Shown: positions 7,499-15,980 of the stretch, piece by piece
How positions within the stretch are numbered: position 1 is the first letter of the stretch
Layout of the letters: every line of letters begins with the position of its first letter
Source of the DNA: Planctomycetia bacterium
Lineage (GTDB): Bacteria > Planctomycetota > Planctomycetia > Pirellulales > UBA1268
Assembly (NCBI GenBank): GCA_026401035.1
Contig: JAPLNR010000057.1
Coordinates: 1-64,000 of the forward strand
Direction: 5' to 3'
Length of the DNA stretch: 64,000 nucleotides
The notes under the pieces: model-generated
The model's database searches: none
What the model was told of the DNA's origin: nothing
Seen by the model: the letters and a program-made list of their open reading frames with translations, nothing else
Program-made: the position numbers and the translations under genes

Positions 7499-9571
7499 AT
7501 GGACAAGCACGAACGCAGCCTGACGACGCCGCTCGAGAGGCTGCCCGGCGTCGGCACGCCCCGGGCGCAGCGGCTCGAGGCCCTCGGTCTGGTCACGGTT
7601 CGCGATGCGCTCATCCACTTTCCCCGCGACTACAAGGACTTCAGCGGAGCCCATGCGTTCGCCGAACTCCGTGAAGGAGAGCACGCGTCGGTGGCCGGCG
7701 AGGTGATCGACATCGGGAGCCGGACCACCGCCGGCGGTCGACAGATGCTCACCGTGCTCGTGCAGGGGCAGGGGGGGAGCGTCCGGGCGGTCTGGTTCAA
7801 CATGCCGTTCATGGCGAAAAAGTTCGCCGTCGGCATGCGGGTCGTGCTCGCGGGCATGCCGAAGCGGGCCGGCAAGGCCTGGGAGATGACGCATCCCGAG
7901 GTGCGGGTGTGTGCCGCCGGCGAGGACACGTCCCGCGGCGAATTCCTGGCGATCTATCCGCTTGCCGAGGGCGCGCGGCAGTCGGACGTGCGGCTGGCGA
8001 TGCAGGCCGCGATCGATCACGCCGGCGACCTCCTCCAGGAGGCATTTTCCGAGGCGTGGCTCGAGGCCAAAACGCTACTGCCAATTCACGAGGCGATCCG
8101 GGAGATCCATTTTCCGACGAGCCTGGAAAAGCTGGATGCCGCCCGCCGGCGGTTCATCTACCAGGAACTGTTCATGCTGCAGCTGGCGCTGCGGTTGCAC
8201 CGCGCCCAGCAGCAGGACCGCAAGGCAGCGCCCGTGATGGCGGTCGATGCGCGGATCGACGGCCGGATCCGCGCCCGGTTCCCGTTCGAACTCACGCTGT
8301 CGCAGGCTGAGGTCCTCACGGAGATCGTCGCCGACATGGCCCGTCAGCAGCCGATGAACCGACTCCTCCAGGGGGACGTGGGCAGCGGCAAGACGGCTGT
8401 CGCGGTCTACGCGATGCTCGCGGCGGTCGCCTGTGGCCATCAGGCCGCGATCATGGCGCCGACGGAACTGCTCGCCCGACAGCACATGGCCACGCTGGAA
8501 CGATTGCTAGCCGGCTCGCGAATCCGTCTCGAACTGCTCATTGGCGGCCAGACGCAGGCGCAGCGCAGGAAAGCACTCCAACGGATTGCGACCGGTGAGT
8601 CGCAGATCATCGTCGGCACGCAGGCGCTGGTGAGCGGCAGTGCCACATTCAAGAGTCTCGGGCTCGTCGTGATCGACGAGCAGCATCGGTTTGGCGTGAT
8701 CCAGCGGGCGGTGCTCCAGCAGGGCGACACCGAGCCGCACGTGCTCGTGATGACCGCCACGCCCATCCCGCGGACGATCGCGCATGCGGTCTATGGCGAC
8801 CTCGACCAGTCGGTCATTCGTGAAGGCCCGGCGGGCCGGCAACCGGTGCTCACCTACCGGGTCGCTCCCGGGCAGGAAGACTCGTGGTGGGACCATTTCC
8901 GGAAGAAGCTTCGCGAGGGGCGGCAGGGATACGTCGTCGTGCCCGCGGTCGAGGAATCGAAACGCGGCCTGGCGAGCATCGCCTCCGCGTTCGAGGAACT
9001 CGCGAACGGCCCGCTCGAGGCGTTTCGTCTGGGTCTCGTGCACGGACGGCTCAAGTCGGCCGAGAAGCAGGCGATCATGGAGGACTTTCGCGGTGGCAAG
9101 CTCGACGCGCTCGTCTGTACGAGCGTGATCGAGGTGGGGATCGACGTGCCTAATGCCACGCTGATGACGATCGTCGACGCCGAGAGCTTCGGGCTCGCCC
9201 AACTCCACCAATTGCGGGGCCGCGTGGCTCGCGGCGCGGTGGCCGGTATCTGCGGGGCGATCACAGCCTCCGGCGACGAGGCCCATCCCCGGGTCGACTC
9301 GTTCGTTGCCTCGACAGATGGGTTTGCGCTGGCCGAGCAGGATCTGCGGTTGCGCGGTCCCGGCGAGCTGGTTGGCACCCGGCAGAGCGGCAAGCTCGCG
9401 ATGTATCTGGCCGACCTCGGCAAGCATCCGGAGATCGTGGCCGAAGCCCGCCGCGATGCCCTCGATCTGTACGAGCGTGACCCGACGTTCGCCGATGCCA
9501 CGCTGACCAGGCTCAAGAAGCTGGTCGTCGATCGCTGGGGCGAGACGCTGGGGCTCGGCCACGTCGGGTGA
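7499..9571 (+). CDS. recG: ATP-dependent DNA helicase RecG
   Basis: Regresses stalled forks and processes branched DNA and R-loops. The 690-residue product has an N-terminal helix-hairpin-like start (LERLPGVGTPRAQRLEALG), the OB-fold wedge domain (about 60-150), Walker A GDVGSGKTAVA (near 292), the family-specific DEQHRFGV box (near 392) and a C-terminal helicase lobe with VCTSVIEVGIDVPNA and QLHQLRGRVARG. The ATG at 7499 was chosen because the longer open frame overlaps rnhA out of frame and carries no family similarity. Confidence 0.97.
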   Translation: MDKHERSLTTPLERLPGVGTPRAQRLEALGLVTVRDALIHFPRDYKDFSGAHAFAELREGEHASVAGEVIDIGSRTTAGGRQMLTVLVQGQGGSVRAVWFNMPFMAKKFAVGMRVVLAGMPKRAGKAWEMTHPEVRVCAAGEDTSRGEFLAIYPLAEGARQSDVRLAMQAAIDHAGDLLQEAFSEAWLEAKTLLPIHEAIREIHFPTSLEKLDAARRRFIYQELFMLQLALRLHRAQQQDRKAAPVMAVDARIDGRIRARFPFELTLSQAEVLTEIVADMARQQPMNRLLQGDVGSGKTAVAVYAMLAAVACGHQAAIMAPTELLARQHMATLERLLAGSRIRLELLIGGQTQAQRRKALQRIATGESQIIVGTQALVSGSATFKSLGLVVIDEQHRFGVIQRAVLQQGDTEPHVLVMTATPIPRTIAHAVYGDLDQSVIREGPAGRQPVLTYRVAPGQEDSWWDHFRKKLREGRQGYVVVPAVEESKRGLASIASAFEELANGPLEAFRLGLVHGRLKSAEKQAIMEDFRGGKLDALVCTSVIEVGIDVPNATLMTIVDAESFGLAQLHQLRGRVARGAVAGICGAITASGDEAHPRVDSFVASTDGFALAEQDLRLRGPGELVGTRQSGKLAMYLADLGKHPEIVAEARRDALDLYERDPTFADATLTRLKKLVVDRWGETLGLGHVG

Positions 9572-9632
9572 GGTGACGGGCGGGCAGGCGGACTGTCTCA
9601 ATCCTGTCCGACACGGCGAATGTGTGGGTAGA

Positions 9633-9651
9633 CCGCTTCATTCGGAAGCGG
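9633..9651. terminator. possible bidirectional hairpin after recG
   Basis: CCGCTTC-ATTCG-GAAGCGG is a perfect 7-base stem with a 5-base loop between the convergent recG and mqnE genes. No U-tract follows on either side, so a terminator role is tentative. Just upstream, 9593-9609 carries a degenerate R0-like left end sharing GTCTCAATCCTG with the sequence at 1661. Confidence 0.4.
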
Positions 9652-9670
9652 ATCTGGCCCTGATTGCTGC

Positions 9671-9824
9671 GCTGAGGAAACAACCCGCATTGGTCGCCGG
9701 GGCGGCGGAAGTCTTGTCGCGTGGATTTTTCGCACTGGGGCTATGGGGCAGCGCTGCCCTCGCGTGAGCGAAAACTCCAATGCTCCGCGAGCTTCCGCCG
9801 ACCCCGGCTCCTCAGCATCGGGAG
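9671..9824 (-). repeat. R1 repeat, copy D (inverted)
   Basis: A full-length R1 copy in reverse orientation between convergent recG and mqnE. Its ends form a perfect 8-base inverted repeat, GCTGAGGA (9671-9678) and TCCTCAGC (9809-9816). The inner arms read CCGGGGTCGGCGGAAG and CTTCCGCCGCCCCGG on the minus strand. The stretch 9825-9889 shows nothing further. Confidence 0.8.
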
Positions 9825-9889
9825 CCGCTTGAAGACCGCTTCCTGGGGAGGCGATTTCGGGGTTCGCTTCCGGGGGACGTGACTTGCTT

Positions 9890-11014
9890 CTAGACCGGCT
9901 CGGCGGCGTGCCAGCGGGTGCCGTCGCGGACAACGCGGTGGTAGAGCGTGTCGCGCTCGGCGGGCTCGCGGCCAGCCTCCCGGATCAGCCGCTGGATGTG
10001 CTCGACGGAGAGCACCTCCGGGGTCGTGGCGCCGGCGTCGTGATAGATGAGTTCGTGCCGCACGGTGCCGTCGATGTCGTCGGCGCCGTAGGCGAGCGCC
10101 GTCTGGGCCGTGCCGATGCCGAGCATGATCCAGTAGGCCTTCAAATGATCGAAGTTGTCGAGCACCAACCGCGCAACCGCCATCGTGCGGAGGTCCATGG
10201 CGGGCGTCGGCTTGGTGATGTGCGACAGCCGGGTATTTTCGGGATGGAAGGCGAGCGGGATAAACGTTTGGAAGCCGCCGGTTTCATCCTGCAATGCACG
10301 GAGGCGGAGCAGGTGGTCGGTGCGGTGGAAGGCGTTTTCGATGTGGCCGTAGAGCATCGTGGCGTTGCTCCGCAGGCCGAGTTCGTGGGCCGTGCGATGC
10401 ACGGCGAACCATTCCTTCGTGTCGGCCTTGTGCTCGCAGATCTTGTCGCGAACCTCCGGGTGAAAGATCTCGGCACCGCCGCCGGGAAGGCTCCCCAGTC
10501 CCGCTTCCTTCATCTCGACGAGGATGTCGCGGATCGACCGCTTGGTAAGATGCTGAAACCAGTTGATTTCGACCGGCGTCCAGGCCTTGAGGTGGAGGGT
10601 CGGATAATGGTCGTGCAGCAGACGGATCACGTTGAGATACCAGTCGTAGTCCCGCTGGTGGTGCAGGCCGCCGACGATATGCATCTCGGTGCTGCCGGCG
10701 TCGACCGCCTCCTGGCCCCGGGCGAGGATCTGCTCGTCACTCATCACGTAGCCGCGGGCATCGCGCAGATCGGCGCGGAACGCGCAGAACGTGCAGCGGT
10801 AGACGCACACGTTCGTCGGATTCAGGTGCGTGTTGATGTTGTAGTAGCCGAAGTTGCCGTTCTTCCGCTCGCGGACCAGGTTGGCCAGTTCCCCCAGTTC
10901 ATGCAGGTCGATCCGCTCGTCCCAGAGCATCTCCGCTTCGGTGGCATCGAGCCGTTCGCCGGCCTCGACTTTTTCACGGATGGGATCGAGCGACGGTGTG
11001 ATGGCGCGGATCAT
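9890..11014 (-). CDS. mqnE: aminofutalosine synthase
   Basis: A radical SAM enzyme that joins 3-[(1-carboxyvinyl)oxy]benzoate to SAM-derived adenosine to form aminofutalosine in the futalosine route to menaquinone. The 374-residue product has the 4Fe-4S motif CVYRCTFC (Cys70, 74, 77), a glycine-rich SAM site (SLPGGGAEIF) and the conserved THLNPTNVC lead-in. Genes for the next ring-modification and tail steps follow upstream on the same strand. mqnA, mqnC and mqnD are not in the window. Confidence 0.95.
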   Translation of the reverse strand: MIRAITPSLDPIREKVEAGERLDATEAEMLWDERIDLHELGELANLVRERKNGNFGYYNINTHLNPTNVCVYRCTFCAFRADLRDARGYVMSDEQILARGQEAVDAGSTEMHIVGGLHHQRDYDWYLNVIRLLHDHYPTLHLKAWTPVEINWFQHLTKRSIRDILVEMKEAGLGSLPGGGAEIFHPEVRDKICEHKADTKEWFAVHRTAHELGLRSNATMLYGHIENAFHRTDHLLRLRALQDETGGFQTFIPLAFHPENTRLSHITKPTPAMDLRTMAVARLVLDNFDHLKAYWIMLGIGTAQTALAYGADDIDGTVRHELIYHDAGATTPEVLSVEHIQRLIREAGREPAERDTLYHRVVRDGTRWHAAEPV

Positions 11015-11112
11015 GAATGCGGTTCCCGGCAGGGGCGAGCGTTGTGCTGAGACTCTGGATTAGAAACCGTCCGCGGCTCGATTTGGCAACCGCGGTCTGT
11101 GCCAAAAGACGC

Positions 11113-12048
11113 TCACAGCCACAAATCCGCGGCAATTGCCGCCATGAGGACGACCCCGATGACGGCATTCGCCGTAAAAAACGCGTCGTTGACCCGTGAG
11201 AGGTCGTCTGGCCTGACGATCGCGTGCTCCCACACGAGCAGGGCCGCGATGATGGCCAGGGACGACCAGTAAATCACCCCCAATTGCGGCACCACGAGCG
11301 GCAGCACCGCCAGCACCACGACCGTCAGGGCATGCAAAATGGCCGCCAGTCGCAGGGCCCGCGGCACGCCCAGCCGCGCGGGGATGCTCTGCAGGCCCTG
11401 TGCCGCGTCGAACTGGGCATCCTGGCAGGCATAGATCGTGTCGAAGCCCGACACCCAGAGGGCGACCGCGATCCCGAGCAGCGCCGCGGGCAGCAGGTCA
11501 GCGGGATTCGCGAGCACTGCGCTGCCGCGGAGCGCGATCCACGCGGCGACCGGCGCCAGGCCGAGCGCCACCCCCAGCCACACATGCGCGAGCATCGTGA
11601 ACCGCTTGGCGTAACTGTAGCCGAGCAGCCAGGCGAGCACGGGCGTTGCGAGCACGAGCGGCAGCCAGTTGGGCAGGAAGAGCAGCGTCGAGGCAATGAA
11701 GGTCGCCGATGAGCCCGCGATCAGGAGCAGCACCTCGTCGACCCGCACGTCGCCACGCGGCAGGTGCCGATTCGCCGTCCGTGGATTGGCCGCGTCGATC
11801 TGGCGATCGACGAGTCGATTGAAGGCCATCGCCGCCGTCCGGGCGCTGATCATGCAGAGCAGCACGCCGGCCGACATCCGCAGCCACAGGATCGGCTGCG
11901 ACCAGACGCCGTCGCCGCCAAGGCGGACGGCAATCAGCACCGCCATGATGGCAAACGGCAGCGCGAAGACCGTGTGGCTGAACCGCACGAGTTCGAGATA
12001 CGTGCGGAGCCGCGACGTCCGTCCGGTGACGGCCTCGACCGTTGTCAT
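11113..12048 (-). CDS. UbiA-family prenyltransferase for menaquinone (MqnP-like)
   Basis: Attaches a polyprenyl chain to the aromatic ring at the membrane. The 311-residue product is strongly hydrophobic, with about eight membrane segments and both signature sites: NRLVDRQIDAANPRT (metal and diphosphate binding) and YSYAKRFTMLAHVWLG. Family resemblance alone points to 4-hydroxybenzoate prenyltransferase, but its place between mqnE and ubiX/menG makes the futalosine-pathway role (MqnP) more likely; this is context-based. Its ATG overlaps the ubiX stop by four bases. Confidence 0.9.
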   Translation of the reverse strand: MTTVEAVTGRTSRLRTYLELVRFSHTVFALPFAIMAVLIAVRLGGDGVWSQPILWLRMSAGVLLCMISARTAAMAFNRLVDRQIDAANPRTANRHLPRGDVRVDEVLLLIAGSSATFIASTLLFLPNWLPLVLATPVLAWLLGYSYAKRFTMLAHVWLGVALGLAPVAAWIALRGSAVLANPADLLPAALLGIAVALWVSGFDTIYACQDAQFDAAQGLQSIPARLGVPRALRLAAILHALTVVVLAVLPLVVPQLGVIYWSSLAIIAALLVWEHAIVRPDDLSRVNDAFFTANAVIGVVLMAAIAADLWL

Positions 12049-12659
12049 GGTGCACCCCAGCGGCGCATGAGGGCATTCGCCACGCCCAATTGGTCGCAGA
12101 TCCGGGCGACCACGAAATCGACGAGATCCGCGACCGATGCGGCGCCGTGGTAGAAGCCTGGTGCCGCCGGCAGCACGACGGCGCCGGCCTCGTGGATCGC
12201 CTGCATATTTTTGAGTTGCGGCAGTGAAAGCGGGGTCTCCCGCGGCACGACCACGAGTTTGCGGCGCTCCTTGAGATGTACTTCAGCTGCCCGGTGGATG
12301 AGGTTTTCCCCCATCGCATGCGCCACCGCCGCGAGCGTGCTGCCGCTGCAGGGGCAGATCACCATCGCCGCGGTCAGGTAGGAGCCGCTGGCGATCGGCG
12401 ACATGAGATTCTTGTAGTGGTGGTAGTGAAGCTTTCCGGTGGTCGGCGCCGTGCCGCCCAGCAGCGTCTGCAGGTCGAACCTGTCGAGATCGACCCGCCG
12501 CCCCAGTTCGGCCTCGATCACCGCCTGGCCCGACGGGCTGATCGCGAGATGGATCTCTCGGTCGGCGGCCAGAAGCACCTCCAACAACCGCACGGCATAC
12601 GGAGCCCCGGAAGCCCCGGTGATCCCGATCACGAGCGGTGCACCCGAGGCATCAGCCAT
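12045..12659 (-). CDS. ubiX: flavin prenyltransferase
   Basis: Makes the prenylated FMN cofactor that UbiD-family decarboxylases need. The 204-residue product has the family's GITGASGAPYAVRLLEVL flavin-binding start, the ICPCSGSTLAAVAHAMGENLIHRAA region and PRETPLSLPQLKNM. The ATG at 12659 is preferred over an upstream one at 12680 because GGAGGGG lies six bases before it. It overlaps the menG end by eight bases and the next gene by four. A UbiD-type partner (MqnL) is expected elsewhere in the genome. Confidence 0.93.
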   Translation of the reverse strand: MADASGAPLVIGITGASGAPYAVRLLEVLLAADREIHLAISPSGQAVIEAELGRRVDLDRFDLQTLLGGTAPTTGKLHYHHYKNLMSPIASGSYLTAAMVICPCSGSTLAAVAHAMGENLIHRAAEVHLKERRKLVVVPRETPLSLPQLKNMQAIHEAGAVVLPAAPGFYHGAASVADLVDFVVARICDQLGVANALMRRWGAP

Positions 12660-13407
12660 CAGATCCCCTCCGCGTGGCAATGGAGAGCGTGGCGATGCCG
12701 AACGTCAGCGGCACCATCTCGACCCCGGCGAAGCCGGCGGTCCGGACGAGCGCCGCCAGCCGCTCACCCGTCGGAAACTCCTCGACGCTCTTGTTGAGAT
12801 AGCTGTACGCGTCGGACGCATTCCGCGCGACCGTGTTGCCGATCCAGGGCAGTACGCGGCGGAAATACCAGAGGTAGCCCGCGCGGATGAGGGGATTTGC
12901 GGGCAGCGAGAATTCGAGAATCGCGAGCCGCCCCCCCGGCTTCAAGACACGCGCCATCTCGGCGAGGCCGCGGCCGGTGTCGGCGATGTTGCGCAGGCCG
13001 AAGGCGACCGTGACCAGATCGAAGGCGGCGTCGGGGAAGGGGAGGGCCATGGCGTCGGCCTCGACCCACTCGATGCTCCTCCCGGCCCGGGCCGATTTTT
13101 CGACGCCGCGGTCGAGCATGGGGCGGCAGAAGTCGGACGCCACGATCCTCACATCCGGCCCGGACTTATGGGCGTAGGCGAGCGCCAGGTCGCCGGTGCC
13201 GGTGCAGACGTCGAGGATCGCACCGTGCGGCGGCGGCGGTGCGCGGGAGACCGTCACATGCCGCCACCAGACATCGATGCCGCCGGAGAGCATCCGATTG
13301 ACCAGGTCGTACCGCGGTGCGATCTCCGCAAACATGCCCCGGACCTTGGACCCGGTCTTGTCGACGCCGCAGGGCGATTGATCTATCGTGTCGACAGTGT
13401 GCGGCAT
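12652..13407 (-). CDS. menG: demethylmenaquinone methyltransferase
   Basis: The last step of menaquinone synthesis, a SAM-dependent C-methylation. The 251-residue Rossmann-fold protein carries the UbiE/MenG signatures FAEIAPRYDLVNRMLSGGID, SAM motif I LDVCTGTGDLAL, FGLRNIAD and the C-terminal NASDAYSYLNKSVEEFP. It leads the four-gene minus-strand cluster menG-ubiX-ubiA-mqnE, whose first three genes overlap. It is divergent from comB with only 17 bases between the starts. No ribosome binding site is evident. Confidence 0.95.
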   Translation of the reverse strand: MPHTVDTIDQSPCGVDKTGSKVRGMFAEIAPRYDLVNRMLSGGIDVWWRHVTVSRAPPPPHGAILDVCTGTGDLALAYAHKSGPDVRIVASDFCRPMLDRGVEKSARAGRSIEWVEADAMALPFPDAAFDLVTVAFGLRNIADTGRGLAEMARVLKPGGRLAILEFSLPANPLIRAGYLWYFRRVLPWIGNTVARNASDAYSYLNKSVEEFPTGERLAALVRTAGFAGVEMVPLTFGIATLSIATRRGSDG

Positions 13408-13424
13408 ACGAACGGAGAAATCCT

Positions 13425-14246
13425 GTGCTCTGGCGATGTTACGACTGCTTTCATGGTATGCCCGAAGCCGCCTGTGCGGGAGGGATCGCCGTTGTCATCG
13501 ACGTTCTGCGGGCCTCCACGACGATCGTCACCGCGTTGGCCCACGGGGCGACGCGGGTCCGGCCGGTGCTGACGGTGCCGGAAGCCCGGGACATGCACGC
13601 CGCGGCCGGGGCTGCCGGCGCCGGATACGGGCCGCTGCTGGGGGGTGAACGCGGGGGCCTGAAGATCGACGGCTTCGACCTCGGCAACTCGCCGCTGGAA
13701 TACTCGCCGTGTCGTGTCGCCGGCCGCGCGATCGTGCTCACGACGACCAACGGCACCGCCGCCCTCCACGCCTGCGCGGATGCCGCCGAGGTGCTGATCG
13801 GCGGGATCGTGAACCGCACCGCCGTGGCGGCCCGCGCCCGGTCAATGGCGGAGCAGCGGGCCGGCTGCGACGTGCATCTGGTCTGTGCCGGCACGGACGG
13901 CGTCGTGACCGAGGAGGACCTGCTCGCCGCCGGCGCGATCCTCGATGCGGCGTCGCGACTGCCCGGGGCGGAAGCCGATGCACTCGATGGGCCGGCCGCC
14001 GTCGCGATCTCCCTGTATCGCTCCACGGTCGCCCGGGGCCCCACCGTTCCGGATGCGATCGTCCACGCGTTTGCGAATTCGCTCGGCGGACGCAATTTGA
14101 TCGAGCTGGGCATGGGACGGGATCTGACCGCGTCGGCGGCGATCGACTCGTTGCCGATCGTGCCCCGGCTCGATTGCAGCACGGGCTGGCTGTCGGAGTC
14201 GACCGCCGACGACGGCGGCGGTCGGCAAGAGTCGATCTGCCGGTGA
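13425..14246 (+). CDS. comB: 2-phosphosulfolactate phosphatase family protein
   Basis: The ComB family dephosphorylates 2-phosphosulfolactate in coenzyme M synthesis in archaea; bacteria, including planctomycetes, carry homologues whose role is less clear. The 273-residue product has the family motifs VVIDVLRASTTIVTAL, GGERGGLKIDGFDLGNSP and TTTNGTAAL. I chose the GTG at 13425 because CGGAGA lies seven bases upstream and it removes an unsupported extension overlapping menG. No comA or comC partner is nearby, so coenzyme M synthesis cannot be claimed. Confidence 0.9.
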   Translation: MLWRCYDCFHGMPEAACAGGIAVVIDVLRASTTIVTALAHGATRVRPVLTVPEARDMHAAAGAAGAGYGPLLGGERGGLKIDGFDLGNSPLEYSPCRVAGRAIVLTTTNGTAALHACADAAEVLIGGIVNRTAVAARARSMAEQRAGCDVHLVCAGTDGVVTEEDLLAAGAILDAASRLPGAEADALDGPAAVAISLYRSTVARGPTVPDAIVHAFANSLGGRNLIELGMGRDLTASAAIDSLPIVPRLDCSTGWLSESTADDGGGRQESICR

Positions 14247-14306
14247 CCCGGTTCCGGGCGGATTGTTACACTCTCACCTCCGATCAACAAAAAGGAACGC
14301 GCCTCC

Positions 14307-15953
14307 ATGGCGCGGCTACAGATGGAAAAGCAGAACGAACAATCGCGGATGGACCGGATCGTGTCGCTGGCCAAACGCCGCGGCTTCATCTTTCAGTCGA
14401 GCGAGATCTACGGCGGCCTGAACGGTTTCTGGGACTACGGGCCCTTGGGCGTGTCGCTGAAGCGGAACCTCAAGGAATGCTGGTGGCACGACATGGTCGC
14501 CGGTCACGACGAGTTGGCCACACCGGCCGGCGCGGCCGAGCCCTACGAGATGGCCGGCCTCGACTGCACGATCATCATGCACCCGCAGGTCTGGAAGTGC
14601 TCCGGCCACTTCGATCTCTTTCACGATTGGATGATCGATTGCCGTGAATCGAAGCGGCGCTACCGCTACGACCACCTCCATGGCCGCTGGGCCGTCCACC
14701 GTGGCAAGAAGATCTTCGTCGTCACCGACCAGTCGGGGGACGAGGCGCTTCCCCACACGGTCACCCGGGCCCAGAAGTTCTTCGGCGTGCGGGCCAACAA
14801 GATCGCCGAGATCGAGTGGGAGGGCGACCTCGTGCCGCTGGCCGGCAACGTGGCCCTCGGGGAAGCCCTCGGGCCGGATGCGTCGGAGCCCGGCACGCTG
14901 ACGGAGCCCCGCGAATTCAACCTGATGTTCGAGACCCGGATCGGGGCGCTCGCCGGCAACGACGACGATCGCGCATTCCTGCGGCCCGAGACGGCGCAGG
15001 GCATTTTCGTGAATTTCAAGAACGTGGTCGACACGTCGCGGGTGCGGGTGCCGTTCGGCATTGCGCAGATCGGCAAGAGCTTCCGCAACGAGATCACGCC
15101 ACGAAACTTCACGTTTCGCTCCCGTGAGTTCGAGCAGATGGAGATCGAATTCTTCTGCAAGCCGGCCGACTCGGCCGCCTGGTACCGCTACTGGCGTGAC
15201 CGCCGCTGGCAGTGGTATCTCGACCTCGGCCTGACGGCCGGCAAACTGCAGCTGCGCGAGCATGCAGCCGACGAGCTCTCCCACTACTCCGTCGGCACGG
15301 CCGACATCGAATATGCGTTTCCATTCCTGAATCCCGGCGAGTTTGGCGAACTGGAGGGAATCGCCCATCGCGGCGACTTCGACCTGCGGAGCCACATGGA
15401 GGGCAAACTCGTCCGCAAGGATGGCCAGCTCGTCGTCGAGACGGGCGACGACGGCAAGCCCCGGCACCGCGGCAGCGGCAAGGATCTCTCGTACTTCGAC
15501 GACATCTCGCGGGAGCGATACGTGCCGCACGTCATCGAGCCCTCGGCCGGTGCCGACCGAGCGGTGCTCGCCTTCCTCTGCGACGCCTACCACGAAGACG
15601 AGGTGCCCGACGAGGACGGCAAGCCCCGTAGCCGCACCGTGCTGAAACTGCACCCGCGGCTGGCCCCGCTCAAGGCGGCGATCCTGCCCCTGGTGAAGAA
15701 GGATGGCATGCCGGAGGTTGCCATCGAGCTCTATCGGAAGCTCAAGCCGCACATGGCCTGCATGTACGACGAGAAGGGCTCGGTCGGGAGGCGTTACGCC
15801 CGGCAGGACGAGGCCGGCACGCCCTGGTGCCTGACGGTCGACGGACAGACGCTCTCCGACAGGACTGTCACGCTCCGCGACCGCGACTCGCTCACGCAGA
15901 CCCGCGTGTCGATCGAAGAATGCGTCGACATGCTCCGTGAAAAACTCAGGTAG
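14307..15953 (+). CDS. glyS: glycine--tRNA ligase, eukaryote/archaea-type (alpha2)
   Basis: Charges tRNA-Gly in one polypeptide. The 548-residue class II synthetase shows the family's start (RRGFIFQSSEIYGGLNGFWDYGPLG), motif 2 around FRNEITPRNFTFRSREFEQMEIEFF, and a C-terminal anticodon-binding domain with VEECVDML-like ending. It belongs to the single-chain type, not the bacterial alpha/beta tetramer. AAGGAA upstream supports the ATG at 14307. The TAG stop is followed at once by an R0 palindrome. Confidence 0.95.
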   Translation: MARLQMEKQNEQSRMDRIVSLAKRRGFIFQSSEIYGGLNGFWDYGPLGVSLKRNLKECWWHDMVAGHDELATPAGAAEPYEMAGLDCTIIMHPQVWKCSGHFDLFHDWMIDCRESKRRYRYDHLHGRWAVHRGKKIFVVTDQSGDEALPHTVTRAQKFFGVRANKIAEIEWEGDLVPLAGNVALGEALGPDASEPGTLTEPREFNLMFETRIGALAGNDDDRAFLRPETAQGIFVNFKNVVDTSRVRVPFGIAQIGKSFRNEITPRNFTFRSREFEQMEIEFFCKPADSAAWYRYWRDRRWQWYLDLGLTAGKLQLREHAADELSHYSVGTADIEYAFPFLNPGEFGELEGIAHRGDFDLRSHMEGKLVRKDGQLVVETGDDGKPRHRGSGKDLSYFDDISRERYVPHVIEPSAGADRAVLAFLCDAYHEDEVPDEDGKPRSRTVLKLHPRLAPLKAAILPLVKKDGMPEVAIELYRKLKPHMACMYDEKGSVGRRYARQDEAGTPWCLTVDGQTLSDRTVTLRDRDSLTQTRVSIEECVDMLREKLR

Positions 15954-15971
15954 GACAGGCTTCAGCCTGTC
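15954..15971. repeat. R0 palindrome directly after the glyS stop
   Basis: GACAGGCTTCAGCCTGTC follows TAG with no gap. It ends nine bases before the next gene's ATG, where a ribosome binding site would normally be, so a folded hairpin could hinder translation or insulate the two genes. Confidence 0.75.
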
Positions 15972-15980
15972 GCGTTCCTC

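Noticed and set aside
9572-9889. tRNA or small RNA gene in the recG/mqnE gap
   Set aside because: No cloverleaf pattern or CCA end; the sequence is explained by the inverted R1 copy and one hairpin.
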